Of a DNA stretch of 41,457 nucleotides, positions 22,661 through 31,934 are shown in pieces (the first letter of the stretch is position 1; every line of letters starts with the position of its first letter). The translations under genes were made by a program, and so were the position numbers. The notes under the pieces were generated by a model. That model made no database searches. It saw only the letters and a program-made list of their open reading frames with translations, and was not told the DNA's origin. Source of the stretch: Gammaproteobacteria bacterium (lineage in GTDB: Bacteria; Pseudomonadota; Gammaproteobacteria; Magnimaribacterales; AG-339-G14); assembly GCA_004213955.1 (NCBI GenBank), contig SGZL01000008.1, positions 1 to 41,457 of the forward strand, given 5' to 3'.

Positions 22661-24636
22661 TTGCTAATAAGTTGTTTAGATAAAGTCACCACATTTGGCA
22701 CTGTGAAACCAAAGTGCTGCAACAAATCTTCTAAAGGCGCTGATTCACCATAGGAATTCATTCCTAATACTTTGTCGCCTTGATTTAGGTATTTATGCCA
22801 AAAATCTGGATGAGCTGCTTCGATTACTAATTTAGGACCATCTCCTAAAACTTTGTATTTGTAATCTTCGCTTTGTAAATCAAATAATTCCGTGCAAGGT
22901 ATTGATACGACTTTAATAGACAAACTATCTTCATTTAGAATTTCTGCTGCATCTATTGCTAAACCGACTTCAGAGCCGCTTGCAATAATAGTCAAATCTT
23001 CTTGCTCGGCTTCTTTTAATACATAACCGCCCTTGGAAATGTCTCCTAAATCATTTCTTGCTTGCGGAGCAAGATTTTGACGTGATAAAACTAAAGCATG
23101 TGGGTTTTCTTTGGATTTGAGTGCATGCTGCCAAGCAAAAGTGGTTTCAACACCATCGCAAGGCCTCCAAGTAAATACTCCAGGAGTTGCTCGAAGCATA
23201 CTTATATGTTCTACCGGTTGATGAGTCGGACCATCTTCTCCAACCCCTATCGAATCGTGAGTATAGATGTAAATTACCGGAAGTTTCATTAATGCTGACA
23301 TCCTTAAAGCATTTCTTGCATAATCCAAGAAAGTTAAAAAAGTCCCTCCATATGGTCTTATGCCGCCATGCAAATACATGCCGTTCATGATTGCCGACAT
23401 GCCAAACTCTCTCACCCCATAATTTAAATAATTACCACCTGAATCTGGAGTTAATACAGTAGAACCTTTCCATTCAGTATTATTTGATGGAGATAAATCC
23501 GCTGAGCCACCTATTAATTCCGGTAAAATAGGACCTAGGGCGTCTAAACATAATCCAGAACATTTTCTACTCGCGTGACTTGTTTCATCGCCTTCAAAAC
23601 TTTTTAATAATTTTTCTATGACTGAATCAAATTCAACGGGTAGTTCCCCTTTTGTTAGACGATCAAACACAAGAAATTCTTCAGGGCACTTTTCTTGATA
23701 ATTTTTAAGTATTTGTTCCCACGCGCTTTCTCTGTCCTTACCCTCTGCTTCTTGATTCCATCCAGTGTAAGCTTCTTCAGGAATTTCAAATGCCTCAAAA
23801 TTCCAATTAATATTTTTTCTTGTTAACAGCACTTCTTCATCACCTAATGCGGCTCCATGCACGCCTGACGTTCCAGCTTTATTTGGTGAGCCTTTTCCTA
23901 TAACTGTTTTACAGCAAATCAATGACGGTTTATTTGATGTTTTAGCTGCAGTGATGGCATCATTAATCTCTTCTTCATTATGACCATCTACCTCGGGAAT
24001 TACATGCCAGCCATAGCTTTCAAATCTTTTTGCGGTATCGTCGGTAAACCAACCAGCAACCTCACCATCGATGCTTATGTCGTTATCATCATAAAGCACT
24101 ATTAATTTTTCGAGTTTATGTGTTCCTGCGTAAGAACAAGCTTCGTGTGAGATTCCTTCCATTAGGTCGCCATCTCCACAAAAAACATAAGTGTAATGAT
24201 TTATTAACTCTAAATCTGGCTTGTTGAATTTATGAGCAAGAATTTTTTCCGCCAACGCCATGCCGACAGCATTGGCAAGACCTTGTCCTAAGGGACCAGT
24301 GGTTGTTTCAACTCCAGGAGTGACATCGCATTCCGGATGTCCGGGTGTTTTAGAACCAAGTTTTCGAAAATTCTTGAGTTCTTCTAAAGGTAAGTCATAG
24401 CCGGTTAGATGCAACAAAGAATACAAGAGCATAGATCCATGTCCATTGGATAATACAAATCGATCTCGATTGAACCATTCAGGATTTTTTGGATTGTGTT
24501 TTAAGTGTTTTGTCCATAGCACTAGAGCAATTTCTGCCATTCCCATAGGCATGCCAGGATGGCCACACTTTGCTGCTTGAACAGCATCCATTGAAAGCGC
24601 CCTTACGGCATCTGCTAAATTTACTTTATCGGACAT
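22657..24636 (-). CDS. tkt: transketolase
   Basis: Thiamine-diphosphate enzyme of the non-oxidative pentose phosphate pathway. 659 residues (E. coli 663). TPP/metal motif CGDGDLMEGISHEACSYAG near residue 153, active-site histidines in CGHPGMPMGMAEI and GPLGQGLANAVGMA, and the pyrimidine-domain block YIYTHDSIGVGEDGPTHQP (abbreviated) near residue 455. It begins the tkt-pgk-fba operon, divergent from metK across 69 bases that contain a hairpin. Confidence 0.97.
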   Translation of the reverse strand: MSDKVNLADAVRALSMDAVQAAKCGHPGMPMGMAEIALVLWTKHLKHNPKNPEWFNRDRFVLSNGHGSMLLYSLLHLTGYDLPLEELKNFRKLGSKTPGHPECDVTPGVETTTGPLGQGLANAVGMALAEKILAHKFNKPDLELINHYTYVFCGDGDLMEGISHEACSYAGTHKLEKLIVLYDDNDISIDGEVAGWFTDDTAKRFESYGWHVIPEVDGHNEEEINDAITAAKTSNKPSLICCKTVIGKGSPNKAGTSGVHGAALGDEEVLLTRKNINWNFEAFEIPEEAYTGWNQEAEGKDRESAWEQILKNYQEKCPEEFLVFDRLTKGELPVEFDSVIEKLLKSFEGDETSHASRKCSGLCLDALGPILPELIGGSADLSPSNNTEWKGSTVLTPDSGGNYLNYGVREFGMSAIMNGMYLHGGIRPYGGTFLTFLDYARNALRMSALMKLPVIYIYTHDSIGVGEDGPTHQPVEHISMLRATPGVFTWRPCDGVETTFAWQHALKSKENPHALVLSRQNLAPQARNDLGDISKGGYVLKEAEQEDLTIIASGSEVGLAIDAAEILNEDSLSIKVVSIPCTELFDLQSEDYKYKVLGDGPKLVIEAAHPDFWHKYLNQGDKVLGMNSYGESAPLEDLLQHFGFTVPNVVTLSKQLISK

Positions 24637-24645
24637 GAATCAAAG

Positions 24646-24676
24646 TGATATTTTCTATTAAAAAAAGAGAATATCA
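24646..24676. promoter_or_regulatory. 11-bp hairpin in tkt/metK gap
   Basis: TGATATTTTCT (24646-24656) pairs with AGAGAATATCA (24666-24676) over all 11 positions, one as a G-T wobble, with a 9-base A-rich loop. It lies about 30 bases before metK and 10 bases before tkt on the other strand. It could be a dyad operator or a leader structure. It does not match a MetJ box (AGACGTCT) or an obvious SAM riboswitch. Confidence 0.45.
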
Positions 24677-24705
24677 TAGTAGAATTCTTTCTCGTTTTTA
24701 ATTTT

Positions 24706-25863
24706 ATGTCCGAATATAAAACTTTCACATCTGAATCAGTGTCTGAGGGCCATCCAGATAAACTTGCTGACCAAGTATCTGACGCTATTCTTGATGCCTT
24801 TTTAATAGATGACCCAGATTCAAGAGTGGCTTGTGAAACTTTAGTAAAGACTGATTTAGTAGTTATAGCCGGAGAAATTTCTTCAAATGCAACACCTGAT
24901 CTAGAAAAGGTCGTTCGTTCTGTTATAAACGAAGTTGGATATGATAATGACGCTGTAGGTTTCAATGGATCCAATGTAGAAATTGTTAACGCAATTGGTC
25001 TGCAATCAAACGATATTGCTCAAGGAGTTAATGAGGGTTCTGGAACAGATACTGATCAAGGTGCGGGAGATCAAGGCTTGATGTTTGGTTATGCTACAAA
25101 CGAAACCGACGTACTTATGCCAGCTCCCATTACTTATTCACACTTACTGGTAAAGAAACAAGCAGAAGTCAGAAAAGATAAAACTTTGCCATGGTTGAGA
25201 CCCGATGCAAAAAGCCAATTGAGTTTTGTTTACGACGACTTTGGAAAACCTTCACACCTTTCAGCGATTGTCCTATCAACCCAACATGATGAAGACGTAA
25301 GTTTCTCTGATCTTGAAGAAGGAATAAGAGAAGAAATTATTAAAAAAGTAATTCCATCAAATTGGCTTTCGCCAGAAACAAAAATTTATATCAATCCAAC
25401 TGGAAGATTTGTAATCGGGGGACCTGTTGGAGATTGTGGACTGACAGGACGTAAAATTATCGTCGATACTTATGGAGGCATGGCAAGACACGGCGGGGGT
25501 GCTTTCTCAGGAAAAGATCCATCAAAGGTTGACCGATCTGCTGCTTATGCCGGAAGGTATGTTGCTAAAAATATCGTCTCTGCCGGTTTAGCCGAAAAAT
25601 GTGAAATTCAAGTTTCTTACGCGATTGGTATTGCTGAACCAACTTCTATCAGCATCAATACCTTTGGTACTAATTCGATACCTGAGACTGACATAGCTGA
25701 AATCGTTGCTGATAACTTTGAACTTAAGCCGAAAGAATTAATCCAAATGCTAGATTTAAAAAAACCTATTTATCAGAAAACTGCAGCATACGGACATTTC
25801 GGTAGAGAAGATAAAGAATTTTCTTGGGAATATACTGACAAAGCTGACAAAATAAAAAGGTAA
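24706..25863 (+). CDS. metK: S-adenosylmethionine synthetase
   Basis: Makes SAM from methionine and ATP. 385 residues (E. coli 384). Motifs: [22 protein letters not shown] (abbreviated) at the N-terminus, [16 protein letters not shown] near residue 118, [21 protein letters not shown] (abbreviated) near 245 and [19 protein letters not shown] (abbreviated) near 265. It is followed 3 bases later by ahcY, so synthesis of SAM and removal of SAH are coupled in one operon. Confidence 0.98.
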   Translation: MSEYKTFTSESVSEGHPDKLADQVSDAILDAFLIDDPDSRVACETLVKTDLVVIAGEISSNATPDLEKVVRSVINEVGYDNDAVGFNGSNVEIVNAIGLQSNDIAQGVNEGSGTDTDQGAGDQGLMFGYATNETDVLMPAPITYSHLLVKKQAEVRKDKTLPWLRPDAKSQLSFVYDDFGKPSHLSAIVLSTQHDEDVSFSDLEEGIREEIIKKVIPSNWLSPETKIYINPTGRFVIGGPVGDCGLTGRKIIVDTYGGMARHGGGAFSGKDPSKVDRSAAYAGRYVAKNIVSAGLAEKCEIQVSYAIGIAEPTSISINTFGTNSIPETDIAEIVADNFELKPKELIQMLDLKKPIYQKTAAYGHFGREDKEFSWEYTDKADKIKR

Positions 25864-25866
25864 AAA

Positions 25867-27243
25867 ATGAAATTTGAAGATTACAAAGTAGCAGACATTA
25901 ACTTAGCGGATTTTGGAAGAAAAGAAATTGCTTTAGCTGAAGCAGAAATGCCTGCGTTGATGAAGCTAAGAGAAAAATACGGCGACAGTAAGCCTTTAGC
26001 AGGTGCCAAAATAATGGGCTGCATTCATATGACTATTCAAACGGCAGTGCTAATTGAAACGCTGGTCAAATTAGGGGCTTTAGTAAGATGGTCTTCTTGT
26101 AATATTTTTTCAACTCAAGATCATGCTGCAGCTGCCATAGCAGCCTCCGACATTCCTGTTTTTGCCTGGAAGGGAATGAATGAAGAAGAATTCGATTGGT
26201 GTATTGAGCAAACAATTCTAAAAGATGGTGAGCCTTGGGACGCGAACATGATTTTAGACGATGGAGGTGATCTGACAGCAATGGTTCACGAAAAGTATCC
26301 TGATATGCTCAACAACATCCATGGAATTTCTGAGGAAACAACAACCGGAGTCCATCGACTCTGGGAGATGCTAGAAAAAGGAGAATTAAAAGTACCTGCG
26401 ATTAACGTCAATGATTCAGTTACAAAATCGAAAAATGATAATAAATATGGTTGTCGTCACAGTCTCAATGACGCCATAAAACGAGGAACTGATATGCTGC
26501 TAGCTGGAAGAAAAGCATTAGTCTTCGGTTACGGTGATGTTGGTAAAGGCTCTGCAATGAGCTTAAGACAAGAAGGCATGGTTGTAAGAATTTCAGAAGT
26601 AGATCCCATATGTGCTATGCAAGCTTGTATGGATGGCTATGAAGTAGTTTCTCCTTATATAGACGGGATCAACGCCAATAATGATGAGAGCATTAATAAA
26701 AACCTACTGGCGGATACCGATGTCATAGTTACTGCAACAGGCAATGTAAATGTCTGTGATCGTTTTATATTAGACAATCTGAAATCAGGAACTATGGTTT
26801 GTAATATAGGCCACTTTGATAACGAAATTGACACTCAATACATGCGTGACAATTGGCATTGGGAAGAAATAAAACCACAAGTACATAAAGTCTCAAAAAC
26901 TAAAACCGATCCTAGTAGCTATATTGTATTGTTGGCTGAAGGACGTTTAGTGAATCTAGGTAATGCAACAGGCCATCCGTCACGCATCATGGACGGTTCA
27001 TTTGCCAATCAAGTCCTGGCTCAAATGTTTCTTTACAAACAAGCTTTTGCGACCCTTAACGACGAAGAAAAAAAGAAAGAACTGCTCACAGTTGAAGTTC
27101 TGCCAATGGAGTTAGACGAAGAAGTTGCCAAGTATATGGTCGAAGGCTTTGGTGGTGTTGTTACCAAATTAACTAAAGATCAGGCTGATTATATAAATGT
27201 AGAAGTCGAGGGACCCTATAAACCAAAATCCTATAAGTATTGA
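25867..27243 (+). CDS. ahcY: adenosylhomocysteinase
   Basis: NAD-dependent hydrolysis of S-adenosylhomocysteine to homocysteine and adenosine. 458 residues. Conserved blocks: [21 protein letters not shown] (abbreviated), [34 protein letters not shown] for NAD binding near residue 215, and [14 protein letters not shown] near 365. C-terminal KYKPKSYKY-like tail (PYKPKSYKY) supplies the conserved lysine/tyrosine. No SAH riboswitch fits in the 3-base gap after metK. Confidence 0.97.
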   Translation: MKFEDYKVADINLADFGRKEIALAEAEMPALMKLREKYGDSKPLAGAKIMGCIHMTIQTAVLIETLVKLGALVRWSSCNIFSTQDHAAAAIAASDIPVFAWKGMNEEEFDWCIEQTILKDGEPWDANMILDDGGDLTAMVHEKYPDMLNNIHGISEETTTGVHRLWEMLEKGELKVPAINVNDSVTKSKNDNKYGCRHSLNDAIKRGTDMLLAGRKALVFGYGDVGKGSAMSLRQEGMVVRISEVDPICAMQACMDGYEVVSPYIDGINANNDESINKNLLADTDVIVTATGNVNVCDRFILDNLKSGTMVCNIGHFDNEIDTQYMRDNWHWEEIKPQVHKVSKTKTDPSSYIVLLAEGRLVNLGNATGHPSRIMDGSFANQVLAQMFLYKQAFATLNDEEKKKELLTVEVLPMELDEEVAKYMVEGFGGVVTKLTKDQADYINVEVEGPYKPKSYKY

Positions 27244-28628
27244 TGGCAAAGAAAAATCGCAGTTGGGGCGGCCGATTCAAACAAGAGACAGCTAAAAATG
27301 CTTTAGAGTTTTCGAACTCAATCGAAATTGATAAAACTTTTTACCGCGAGGACATTGAAGGTTCAATTGCTTATGCTGAAGCCTTAGTAAAAGCAAAAAT
27401 TTTAAAACAATCAGAATTTAAAAAAATAAAAATTGGGCTCAATCAGATTCAAAAGCAAATTGACTCAAAAAAATTCAATTGGAGCAAAGCTTTAGAAGAT
27501 GTGCATATGAACATCGAAGCTGCTTTAGAAAAAAATATTGGTGACATAGCAAAAAAACTTCACACCGGAAGATCTAGAAACGATCAAGTCGTGACTGACT
27601 TAAAACTATACATGTTAAAAAAATCTGAAGAGATTCAAATCTCACTTAAAGAGTTATTGAAATCGTTAGTACAAAAAGCCGAGCCGGAAACTGAAACTTT
27701 AATGCCGGGCTTCACTCATCTTCAAATAGCTCAACCGATTTCTCTAGGTCACTATTTAATGGCTTACTATGAAATGTTTAAAAGAGATCTAAATCGCTTT
27801 GAAAACTCAGATAACAACCTAAGTATTTTGCCTTTAGGATCTGGAGCACTTGCAGGCAATCGATTTAAACTCGATCGAAAAAAAATGGCCAAAAATCTTG
27901 GCTTCAATGAGATTACGCAAAACTCTATCGACGCAGTAAGTGACAGAGACTTCATTGCAGAAATGATGTTTAACATCAGTCTTGCATCAATTCATTTATC
28001 TAGGCTTTCTGAGGAATTTATTATTTGGTCTTCATCGCAATTTAACTATTTAGAGCTGCCTGAAGAACTTTGTACTGGATCTTCGATCATGCCACAAAAA
28101 AGAAATCCAGACATGGCAGAACTTGTTCGGGGTGGAGCTGCCAAAACTATCGGTAACTTGGTGTCACTTTTGAGTCTGCTAAAAAATCAGCCATTGGCTT
28201 ACAACCGAGACAATCAAGAAGATAAAGCGCCGCTCTTTGCTTCGATTGATTACGTTTTAAGCGCAATCGATATAACTTCTGCCATGGTGGCTGGAGCAAA
28301 ATTTAACATCGACGAAATGTTGAATGATGTTTTTGACGGTCACATATGCGCAACTGACTTTGCTGAGTATTTGGTTCTCAAAGGGTTACCGTTTAGAGAA
28401 GCCCATGCGATAACAGGTAAAGCAGTACAATTAGCTGAAAAAAAAGATGCCTTATTAATAGAATTACCTCTAACAGAGTTAAAGAAATTATCTGAAAAAA
28501 TTGAAAAAGACGTCTATAAGTTTTTGGATCCAATGGATTCTATTTCAGCGAAGACGAGTATAGGTGGTACTGCTCCTTCACAGGTGAAAAAACAAATCAT
28601 TAAAGCTAAAATGGATTTAAAAATATAA
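27243..28628 (+). CDS. argH: argininosuccinate lyase
   Basis: Last step of arginine synthesis: argininosuccinate to arginine and fumarate. 461 residues from the ATG at 27243, which overlaps the ahcY stop as TGATG; a TTG one codon earlier is in frame but less likely. Motifs: SWGGRF near the N-terminus, LHTGRSRNDQVVTD near residue 110 and the lyase signature GSSIMPQKRNPD near residue 280. Its placement behind metK-ahcY is not a linkage I know from model gammaproteobacteria. Confidence 0.96.
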   Translation: MAKKNRSWGGRFKQETAKNALEFSNSIEIDKTFYREDIEGSIAYAEALVKAKILKQSEFKKIKIGLNQIQKQIDSKKFNWSKALEDVHMNIEAALEKNIGDIAKKLHTGRSRNDQVVTDLKLYMLKKSEEIQISLKELLKSLVQKAEPETETLMPGFTHLQIAQPISLGHYLMAYYEMFKRDLNRFENSDNNLSILPLGSGALAGNRFKLDRKKMAKNLGFNEITQNSIDAVSDRDFIAEMMFNISLASIHLSRLSEEFIIWSSSQFNYLELPEELCTGSSIMPQKRNPDMAELVRGGAAKTIGNLVSLLSLLKNQPLAYNRDNQEDKAPLFASIDYVLSAIDITSAMVAGAKFNIDEMLNDVFDGHICATDFAEYLVLKGLPFREAHAITGKAVQLAEKKDALLIELPLTELKKLSEKIEKDVYKFLDPMDSISAKTSIGGTAPSQVKKQIIKAKMDLKI

Positions 28629-28633
28629 AAATT

Positions 28634-29728
28634 ATGGACGTATTCTTCAAACCTATCACAGTCAACAAGCTCATCATCCCAAACCGTTTTGCAATGGCCC
28701 CAATGACACGTAGTCGATCGCCCGACGGCGTTCCAGGCGAGAATGTGAGAGATTATTATCAGCGTAGAGCTGCAGGTGAAGTTGGCCTAATAATTACCGA
28801 GGGCGTCGAAGTGAGTCACCCTTCTTCTAGCGGCTACCCTGATGTTCCAGGCTTCAGAGATAAAGCCGATGAAGGTTGGAAGCAAGTGGTTGATGCCGTC
28901 CATAGCGAAGGCTCAAAAATTTTTCCTCAACTTTGGCACGTCGGAGCATTTCGTAAATCAGGTATGGCTCCTGATCCAGAAGTACCTGGGTACACCCCGT
29001 CAGGATTAGTGAATACTGATAAAAAGGCAGCTCACGAAATGACAGCTGAAGATGTGGAGATGCTGATCGAATGTTTTGTTAATGATATTTTAAAAATTAA
29101 GGATCTTGGTTTTGATGGAGTGGAATTGCATGGAGCGCATGGTTATTTGATTGATAACTTCTTCTGGGAAGGTACTAATCAAAGAGCAGATGGCTTTGGT
29201 GGTTCGATTGATAAACGTACTGCATTTGCCTGTGAAATTGTAAAACGAGCCAGAGCTAAAGTTGGTGCAGACTTCCCCATAGCCATAAGATTTTCTCAGT
29301 GGAAGCAACAAGACTTTGAAGCCAAGCTGGCTTACACCGAAGACGACCTAAAGACTTTTTTAATGCCTTTAGTAGATGCTGGCATCGATATGTTTCACGC
29401 GAGTAATAGAAGATATTGGGAGCCAGAATTTGAAGGCTCAAATCTCAACCTAGCCGGCTGGACAAAAAAATTAACGGGTCTACCGACTATAACTGTAGGC
29501 AGTGTTGGTTTGAAATCTGATTTTATTGGAATGTATGCCGGTGACGACGCCGTGGAATCGCAATCTATAGATGACTTAATTGGAAGAATGGAAAGCGATG
29601 AGTTTGACATGGTCGCCATCGGAAGAGCTTTACTTTCCGATCCAGAATGGGTGAGGAAGGTTAAAACTGGAGATTTTGAAGCGATAATTCCTTTTGAAAA
29701 AAAATACGCATCAGAAATTTACTTCTAG
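28634..29728 (+). CDS. Old Yellow Enzyme-family alkene reductase
   Basis: 364-residue FMN oxidoreductase of the NemA/OYE family, which uses NAD(P)H to reduce activated C=C bonds or nitro compounds. TIM-barrel blocks: NRFAMAPMTRSR near residue 18 (FMN phosphate side), FPQLWHVGAF near 97, the substrate-binding motif GVELHGAHGYLIDNFFWEGTN (abbreviated) near 161, and GSVGL...AIGRALLSDPEW at the C-terminus. It is closer to NemA-type alkene reductases than to 2,4-dienoyl-CoA reductase, since no iron-sulfur domain follows. It trails argH by 5 bases; the true substrate cannot be told. Confidence 0.9.
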   Translation: MDVFFKPITVNKLIIPNRFAMAPMTRSRSPDGVPGENVRDYYQRRAAGEVGLIITEGVEVSHPSSSGYPDVPGFRDKADEGWKQVVDAVHSEGSKIFPQLWHVGAFRKSGMAPDPEVPGYTPSGLVNTDKKAAHEMTAEDVEMLIECFVNDILKIKDLGFDGVELHGAHGYLIDNFFWEGTNQRADGFGGSIDKRTAFACEIVKRARAKVGADFPIAIRFSQWKQQDFEAKLAYTEDDLKTFLMPLVDAGIDMFHASNRRYWEPEFEGSNLNLAGWTKKLTGLPTITVGSVGLKSDFIGMYAGDDAVESQSIDDLIGRMESDEFDMVAIGRALLSDPEWVRKVKTGDFEAIIPFEKKYASEIYF

Positions 29729-29782
29729 CTTTAAAAACCAATTCTCTTTTTAACTGTCTAAAATTCTTTAACATTAGTGCAG

Positions 29783-29788
29783 TATAAT
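29783..29788 (+). promoter_or_regulatory. candidate -10 box of lptM-lysA operon, leaderless geometry
   Basis: Perfect TATAAT ending exactly 6 bases before the lptM ATG at 29795. The predicted start is the ATG itself. No clear -35 hexamer at 16-18 bases. The preceding 50 bases after the OYE gene hold no convincing terminator. Confidence 0.5.
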
Positions 29789-29794
29789 GTGGTG

Positions 29795-29908
29795 ATGAAA
29801 AAGGTTTTTTTGATCTTAATGTGTTTATCAACAATTAATTTTACTGCGTGCGGTATAAAAGGACCTTTAACCTTGCCAACCGATAACGAAACTGAATATG
29901 CGTCCTGA
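29795..29908 (+). CDS. lptM: LptM-like small lipoprotein (YifL/LppL)
   Basis: 37 residues: a lipoprotein signal peptide with lipobox FTAC, then CGIKGPLTLP, the hallmark of the LptM family (CGLKGPLYFP in others), then a short tail. LptM helps oxidative maturation of the LptD-LptE lipopolysaccharide translocon in enterobacteria. The gene lies immediately upstream of lysA, as in Pseudomonas (lppL-lysA-dapF), and overlaps it by 11 bases. Confidence 0.9.
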   Translation: MKKVFLILMCLSTINFTACGIKGPLTLPTDNETEYAS

Positions 29909-31118
29909 TTACTTTTCAAATAATTCAGAAAGTTTGCGCATTGAAGATCTTGCGATCACCGAAATTTGTAAAGAAGTTCAAACTCCTTTCTATATTTATT
30001 CTCAGGCTAGTATAGAAGCAGCTGCTAATTCTTATCTAAAAAATGCTAGCGATTCTGACCTTATCTGTTACTCAGTTAAAGCCAATAGCAATATCAATTT
30101 ATTAAAAATTCTTGCTCAACTGGGCATGGGTTTTGATGTAGTGTCAGTTGGAGAATTAAAAAGAGCTCTCAAGGCAGGGGCTAAAGCAGATAAAATTGTA
30201 TTTTCTGGCGTGGGTAAATCTGTAACAGATTTAACATTTGCTGCTGAGCAAGGAATCTATTCAATAAATATTGAGTCCCATCATGAAATTGAGCTTTTAA
30301 AAGATTTGCCGAACAAGCCAAGGATCTCTTTGAGGATAAATCCAGATATGGCTGCCAATACGCACCCATATATTGAAACTGGAAAATCTGACTGTAAATT
30401 TGGTATATCCGAATTTGAAGCCTTGGAGCTAGCTAAAACTTACACATCTGAAGAAATAAATCTTGTCGGAATTTCTGCGCATATTGGCTCCCAAATTACC
30501 GATGCAAATTTATTTCTTGAGTTAGCGGAAAAACTAAAAGCCTTGGCAGCACAACTAAAAGACTTGGGTCATAAGATAGATCACTTGGACGTCGGTGGTG
30601 GTTTAGCAATAGATTATCAATTGGAACAACAATATGATCCTGCTCTATTAGTCAAAAATTTAAAAGCTTCAATCACTGAATACGATTTATTAATGGAGCC
30701 TGGGCGCTCAATCGTTGCGCAATCGGGCGCAGTGATAACTAGCGTAATTACTGAAAAAACAAATGGCCAAAGAGATTTCCTTGTAGTCGACGTAGGCATG
30801 AACGATTTGATGCGACCTGCTCTTTACAGTGCAAGACATGCAATTGAAGCAGTTCAAATCAATGATGTTGAAGCGAAAGAATACGAGGTAGTTGGCCCAG
30901 TTTGCGAAACTGCTGATAGTTTTGGAATTGGGCACTCTTTAAATGCTAAAACTGGAGATCAGCTCATCATCTATTCAACTGGAGCATACGGCTCAAGCAT
31001 GGGCTCGAATTATAATTCGAGACCAAAACCAGCTGAAATTTTAGTTTCCAAAGATAAATTTAAAGTAATTAGAAAAGCAGAATCATTTGAAGACTTAATA
31101 AGACTAGAGGAAGTTTGA
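29898..31118 (+). CDS. lysA: diaminopimelate decarboxylase
   Basis: PLP enzyme converting meso-DAP to lysine. 406 residues. The PLP lysine is in YSVKANSN near residue 57; further motifs are GFDVVSVGEL, ISAHIGSQI near residue 195, LDVGGGLAI near 235, EPGRSIVAQSG near 275 and GPVCETADSFG near 335 with the catalytic cysteine. It sits in the lptM-lysA-dapF-DUF484-xerC-yigB run and is adjacent without gap to dapF. Confidence 0.97.
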   Translation: MRPDYFSNNSESLRIEDLAITEICKEVQTPFYIYSQASIEAAANSYLKNASDSDLICYSVKANSNINLLKILAQLGMGFDVVSVGELKRALKAGAKADKIVFSGVGKSVTDLTFAAEQGIYSINIESHHEIELLKDLPNKPRISLRINPDMAANTHPYIETGKSDCKFGISEFEALELAKTYTSEEINLVGISAHIGSQITDANLFLELAEKLKALAAQLKDLGHKIDHLDVGGGLAIDYQLEQQYDPALLVKNLKASITEYDLLMEPGRSIVAQSGAVITSVITEKTNGQRDFLVVDVGMNDLMRPALYSARHAIEAVQINDVEAKEYEVVGPVCETADSFGIGHSLNAKTGDQLIIYSTGAYGSSMGSNYNSRPKPAEILVSKDKFKVIRKAESFEDLIRLEEV

Positions 31119-31934
31119 GTGGTAATTGTTCAGGCCATGGAAGCTCTGGGAAATGAGTTCATTTTAGTTGATGCAATCTCGCAAAAAATTGACTCCGAAG
31201 ATGAATTAAAACTTTTAAAAACCTGTGCAAAAGAATTCTCTTTTGATCAATTATTATTTCTTGAGCCTCCAAATCAGAAGTCTGCTCACCTAAAACTTAA
31301 AATTTACAATGTAGATGGAAGCCTGGCTGAAAATTGTGTGAACGGTATCCGCGCATTAGCACTATATGCTTTTGATGAAAGTTTAGTATTTTCAAATACT
31401 TTTGTTTTGCAAATTGAAGACAATCTTGCCCAGATTACCCGACTGCGAGAAAATGAATTTGCTGTAAAAATGAGTAGTTTTAAATTCACTAAATCAAGTT
31501 GTGCTATTGCTGACAATCAAGAATTACAATTTAACTTTGAAGGCACAGATGTAAAATTTTATCCCGTTTCCGTGGGCAATCCCCATGCCGTAATTTTTCA
31601 AGACAGCTTGCCCGATTTAATACCTGAAATGGGTTTAACTTTGCAAGAAAGTAATATCTATAAAAATGGTGTAAATGTAGGCTTTGTAGAGATTCTCAGC
31701 GACAAAGAAATTAATTTAAGAGTTGTCGAACGCGGAGTTGGCGAAACTTTGGCTTGTGGAAGTGGAGCCTGCGCGGCGGTGTTATGCGGCGTAAAAAATA
31801 ATCTTTTGCAACCATCCGTTTTAGTAAACTTCAAAAAAGGAAAGCTAAAAGTTGAGGTTAATCTTGATGAGGAATGGCTTAACTTAATCGGTGAAGCCAA
31901 ATACGTAGAAAAAGGTATTAAAATAAGTTCGTGA
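31119..31934 (+). CDS. dapF: diaminopimelate epimerase
   Basis: Interconverts LL- and meso-diaminopimelate for lysine and peptidoglycan. 271 residues from a GTG that directly follows the lysA stop; the frame from this start aligns with the family opening (GNEFILVDA). The catalytic cysteines are C73 in AENCVNGIRALA and C213 in LACGSGACAA. NPHAVIF near residue 154 and VVERGVGET near 202 are also conserved. The stop overlaps the next GTG start. Confidence 0.95.
   Translation: MVIVQAMEALGNEFILVDAISQKIDSEDELKLLKTCAKEFSFDQLLFLEPPNQKSAHLKLKIYNVDGSLAENCVNGIRALALYAFDESLVFSNTFVLQIEDNLAQITRLRENEFAVKMSSFKFTKSSCAIADNQELQFNFEGTDVKFYPVSVGNPHAVIFQDSLPDLIPEMGLTLQESNIYKNGVNVGFVEILSDKEINLRVVERGVGETLACGSGACAAVLCGVKNNLLQPSVLVNFKKGKLKVEVNLDEEWLNLIGEAKYVEKGIKISS

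Noticed and set aside
24637-24705. MetJ operator or a known SAM riboswitch before metK
   Set aside because: No AGACGTCT repeats and no recognisable riboswitch core in 69 bases; only the hairpin is reported.
27240-27242. TTG start of argH one codon upstream of the ATG
   Set aside because: The ATG at 27243 forms the common TGATG coupling and is a stronger start codon. The same reasoning applies to ybeY (TTG at 13254 versus ATG at 13251).
29729-29794. AT-only stem (TTAAAAA / TTTTTAA) after the OYE gene as a terminator
   Set aside because: Seven A-T pairs with no G-C and no clean U-tract are too weak to call.
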